64,000 bases of DNA from Cercopithifilaria johnstoni. Lineage: Eukaryota; Nematoda; Chromadorea; Rhabditida; Onchocercidae. Below are positions 61,601 to 64,000 of this stretch, one piece after another (the first letter of the stretch is position 1; each line of letters opens with the position of its first letter). Location of the stretch: NCBI GenBank assembly GCA_916381525.1, contig CAKAEH010001298.1, positions 21,116-85,115 on the forward strand. Reading direction: 5' to 3'. A program made the translations under genes and the position numbers. Under the pieces are notes generated by a model that was not told where the DNA came from, searched no databases, and saw nothing but the letters and a program-made list of their open reading frames with translations.

Positions 61601-64000
61601 CTTAATTTAATTTTATACTGATTACAGGCCAGGTAAATATTATGTAATGAAGATTGAAGGAGCATATAGATTTATACATTTGTGCGTGAGGATTTCTGAT
61701 AACAATTCCACAGATCAACAAATCATTTCACATTTCACTATTCTTTCGTTATAGATGAAGAAAAAGGAGCGGATTATTATACAAAATGAAACAAAAAATA
61801 AGGAAGCAGAATTGTTGTGCTCATTACGGGATGCAGAAGATGCTGCAAGGGAAATAGGTAGTTGTTGCATATGATGCGAAATCAGAAGTTTTGTAACTTT
61901 TCGCTTACTTATTAGCTTTATAATATTTTCGACCATTTCTAAATTTTCAGAAGCGATAGATAAAAAACTGCAAAATGTTGCGGACAGTTCTGATGATTTA
62001 AAGGACCACGAAAATGAGTTGTCAAAAATAGATGCCGGAATTGGTGTAAGCAACGCTAAAATGCGCAACTTGACCGAACAAATTGATCATTTAAATTCAA
62101 AAGTATGTATTTTTTATTAAGATCTCAGTGCTAGCTTAGGATTAATATAAGTTTAAAAGTATCAAAAAAATATGTGTGTGTATTTGGTTTTTCCTATGAG
62201 ATTTTAGCAGTACCTTTATAGCAGGAACGTAAACGTCGACTGGATGATCAACTTCGGAAGTTGGAATTACGAGAACGAGTCAAAAGTTTAAATAAAAGCT
62301 TGGAAGAAACAGAATGGCATGGTACAGCAATCCCAGAACTGAGGAAAGAATTGAGTTCACTTTCAGATCAAGTCAATAATTTACAGTTGATGATCGAGAA
62401 TAAAAGAGGTGCTAAATTAGTAGTGCGGCTCTCTTAAACCATTTGGAATGAGAATATTGATATACAGTTTGTTGAACTATTTGCGAACTTTGCTGATGTA
62501 GGTTAGATCTGTGGTCGACTCTTATTGATCTTTATTTGAATTTTGTTTTTGTCTTCATGATTGGTCGTAGTAAGTAATTTTGTATTTCCGGTGAACTGAA
62601 TGAACAGAAGAAACGGGTAGCGACTATGGAAAAAACTTTGGCATCGTCTGAGTATGTGCAGTTCAAAGAAGAATTTAAAAAAGAAATTGTGAAAAAATGT
62701 GTCATCAGAAGATTCATAGAGGTCCTTTACTTTCTCTGGGCAGCAGTCTTTGTCATTATTTCACTTTAGTGAGCGTACACTATTTAGAAATTCTCCGATC
62801 CATCTACTCTATTTATTCGTAGGATTTGGCAAATTATATACGAGCAGTGGATGAGTCTGTTGTGAAATTCCATGCGCAAAAAATGGAAGAAATCAACGAA
62901 GTGTTGAGTTCCTTGTGGGAACAAGTGTATCACGGCAATGATATCGAAACTATACAAATCAAGTGAAGTTTTTTAAGTTTTTTGTTGTCTGTTGGCTTTA
63001 TTGCACTATTTCAGTTTATTTATGTAAATAATATTTTCAATTTTAAAGCACTCTAATTTAAAACCGCTAGTGGAAACCAGTGCACAATTCCCTTTATACA
63101 TTCTTTCTTTTTATTTGAAGATCTGAAAGCGCTGGCGAAAGTGAAAAAAAGAAATCATATAATTATCGCGTGGTAATGCATGTTGGTGGCACTGAAATTG
63201 ATATGCCAGGGAGGTGTAGTGCTGGCCAGAAGGTATGGCTTTTTATTTATTAGTTGGCATTTGCTTGTGTTTAAATGTTGAAATAAAAAGGAAATTAAAG
63301 ACAAGATTAAAAATACAGATCAAAATTATGGTTGATACTTGCAACCTATTCAGATGCTCGCATCGATATTGATACGAATTGCATTGTCAGACGTTTTCTG
63401 TGATAAATGTTCGATCATTGCACTTGATGAACCAACTGCAAATCTGGATGTGTTGAAAGCAAGTTACTTCTACCATTGAAAAGCTATGAAAGGAAATTGA
63501 CGCATTAATATATTGCATATTTCCTCTTTAAATTTTCAAACAAATCTAGCAGAAAACTGGGACTCATCAATATTTGATGTAGTGCGCTATTTGGATATTC
63601 ATCACTGATGCTTACAAAATGGATGAATTGTTATTTTTAGGTTACATCATCTTTTATCACTTTTTTTTTCCATTTTCAGGTAGAGAATTTGGGCGACATG
63701 TTGGCAGATATCATTTCGGCACGATGTGCAAACAATGCTAAAATGTTTCAACTTATTGTCATAACACATGACAACCGTTTTGTGGAACATCTTCGGCAAT
63801 TATGTCGACCGGAATGGGTTTATTCAGTGTCAAAAGATGATGCAGGTTAGTTTCTAAAATTTGATATCGCTGGTATAAGAACAGAATACAGAGTAAGACC
63901 TTAGATAGAAACAGGTTGTAAAGATTTCCATTTCAGGGCTGTTCTAGTACTTTTGAGTTCATTTTTTTATTTTATCTTTAATACTTTTTTAGGATATATA
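55675..64000 (+). CDS. rad-50: DNA double-strand break repair ATPase RAD50 (C-terminus beyond window)
   Basis: SMC-like ATPase of the MRE11-RAD50 complex in the nucleus. Exons: 55675-55884, 56218-56325, 56384-56503, 56611-56684, 56876-56981, 57070-57138, 57256-57406, 57468-57571, 57903-58052, 58182-58251, 58299-58393, 58508-58680, 58898-59021, 59164-59342, 59602-59776, 59971-60174, 60342-60512, 60614-60706, 60904-61047, 61147-61224, 61416-61577, 61755-61857, 61951-62102, 62225-62408, 62591-62721 (acceptor uncertain), 62823-62962, 63121-63232, 63354-63449, 63680-63845, 63993 onward. About 1284 aa are visible, against about 1300 in the family. Motifs: Walker A GPNGAGKTT (about 36-44), RVDASVKL, Q-loop FCHQEE, long coiled coil, zinc hook CPLC (about 685-688), second coiled coil, signature RCSAGQK, Walker B/D-loop ALDEPTANLD, and H-loop ITHD. 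The spacing and hook position match human RAD50. Exon 3 may instead begin at 56402, six codons shorter. The exon 24/25 junction is anomalous. Confidence 0.96.
62220..62224 (+). other. NAGNAG tandem acceptor in rad-50
   Basis: The acceptor reads TATAGCAG, so splicing can occur after 62221 or 62224. Both keep the frame and differ by one Gln codon in the coiled coil. Confidence 0.6.

Noticed and set aside
1..64000. tRNA, rRNA, SL RNA, CRISPR array, intact transposon or operon
   Set aside because: No tRNA B-box with matching arms, no SL1-like sequence, no regularly spaced repeats, no transposase-like frame, and gene spacing too wide for a nematode operon. A covariance-model scan was not possible, so small RNA genes could be missed.

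Overview
The window is AT-rich eukaryotic DNA with short exons, nematode-type splice sites (acceptors of the TTTCAG/TTTTAG kind) and proteins that look like nematode orthologues. The long introns (one of about 11 kb), large AT-rich intergenic spaces and gene content suggest a parasitic clade III nematode, most likely filarial. That placement is inference; no species-specific marker was identified.

Five genes can be reconstructed exon by exon. (1) About 2.3-6.9 kb, plus strand: a protein tyrosine phosphatase-like gene whose catalytic Cys and WPD-loop Asp are both replaced, so it should be a pseudophosphatase; its 5' end is unresolved. (2) 13.04-18.84 kb, plus: a complete Na+/K+-ATPase alpha subunit (eat-6 orthologue; 17 exons, 1000 aa) with one GC-AG intron. 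(3) 20.47-24.49 kb, minus: a complete troponin I (7 exons, 227 aa), convergent with eat-6. Every one of its exons encodes fewer than 60 residues, so it is easy to miss. (4) 31.93-53.19 kb, plus: a MAX-1/PLEKHH-type protein (coiled coil, two PH domains, MyTH4, FERM; 23 exons, 1076 aa). It has an 11.2 kb first intron, a second GC-AG intron, an intronic hairpin and a recent partial exon duplication. (5) 55.68 kb to the window end, plus: rad-50 (about 1284 aa visible) with Walker A, Q-loop, CPLC zinc hook, ABC signature and Walker B; only the extreme C-terminus lies outside.

The genes are not functionally linked. Eat-6 and troponin I are excitable-cell and muscle genes, max-1 is an axon-guidance gene, rad-50 is DNA repair. 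There is no sign of an operon, because intergenic gaps are 1.6-7 kb. Four of the five starts have a splice-acceptor-like AG 7-22 nt before the ATG, as expected for spliced-leader trans-splicing. The remaining sequence is AT-rich intergenic or intronic DNA with microsatellites, small tandem duplications and a few inverted repeats. No tRNA, rRNA, CRISPR array or intact transposon was recognised. The most interesting items are the doubly inactivated phosphatase, the near-perfect intronic hairpin at 50.55 kb, the duplicated FERM exon at 51.9 kb, the two GC-AG introns and an apparent non-AG 3' splice site in rad-50.
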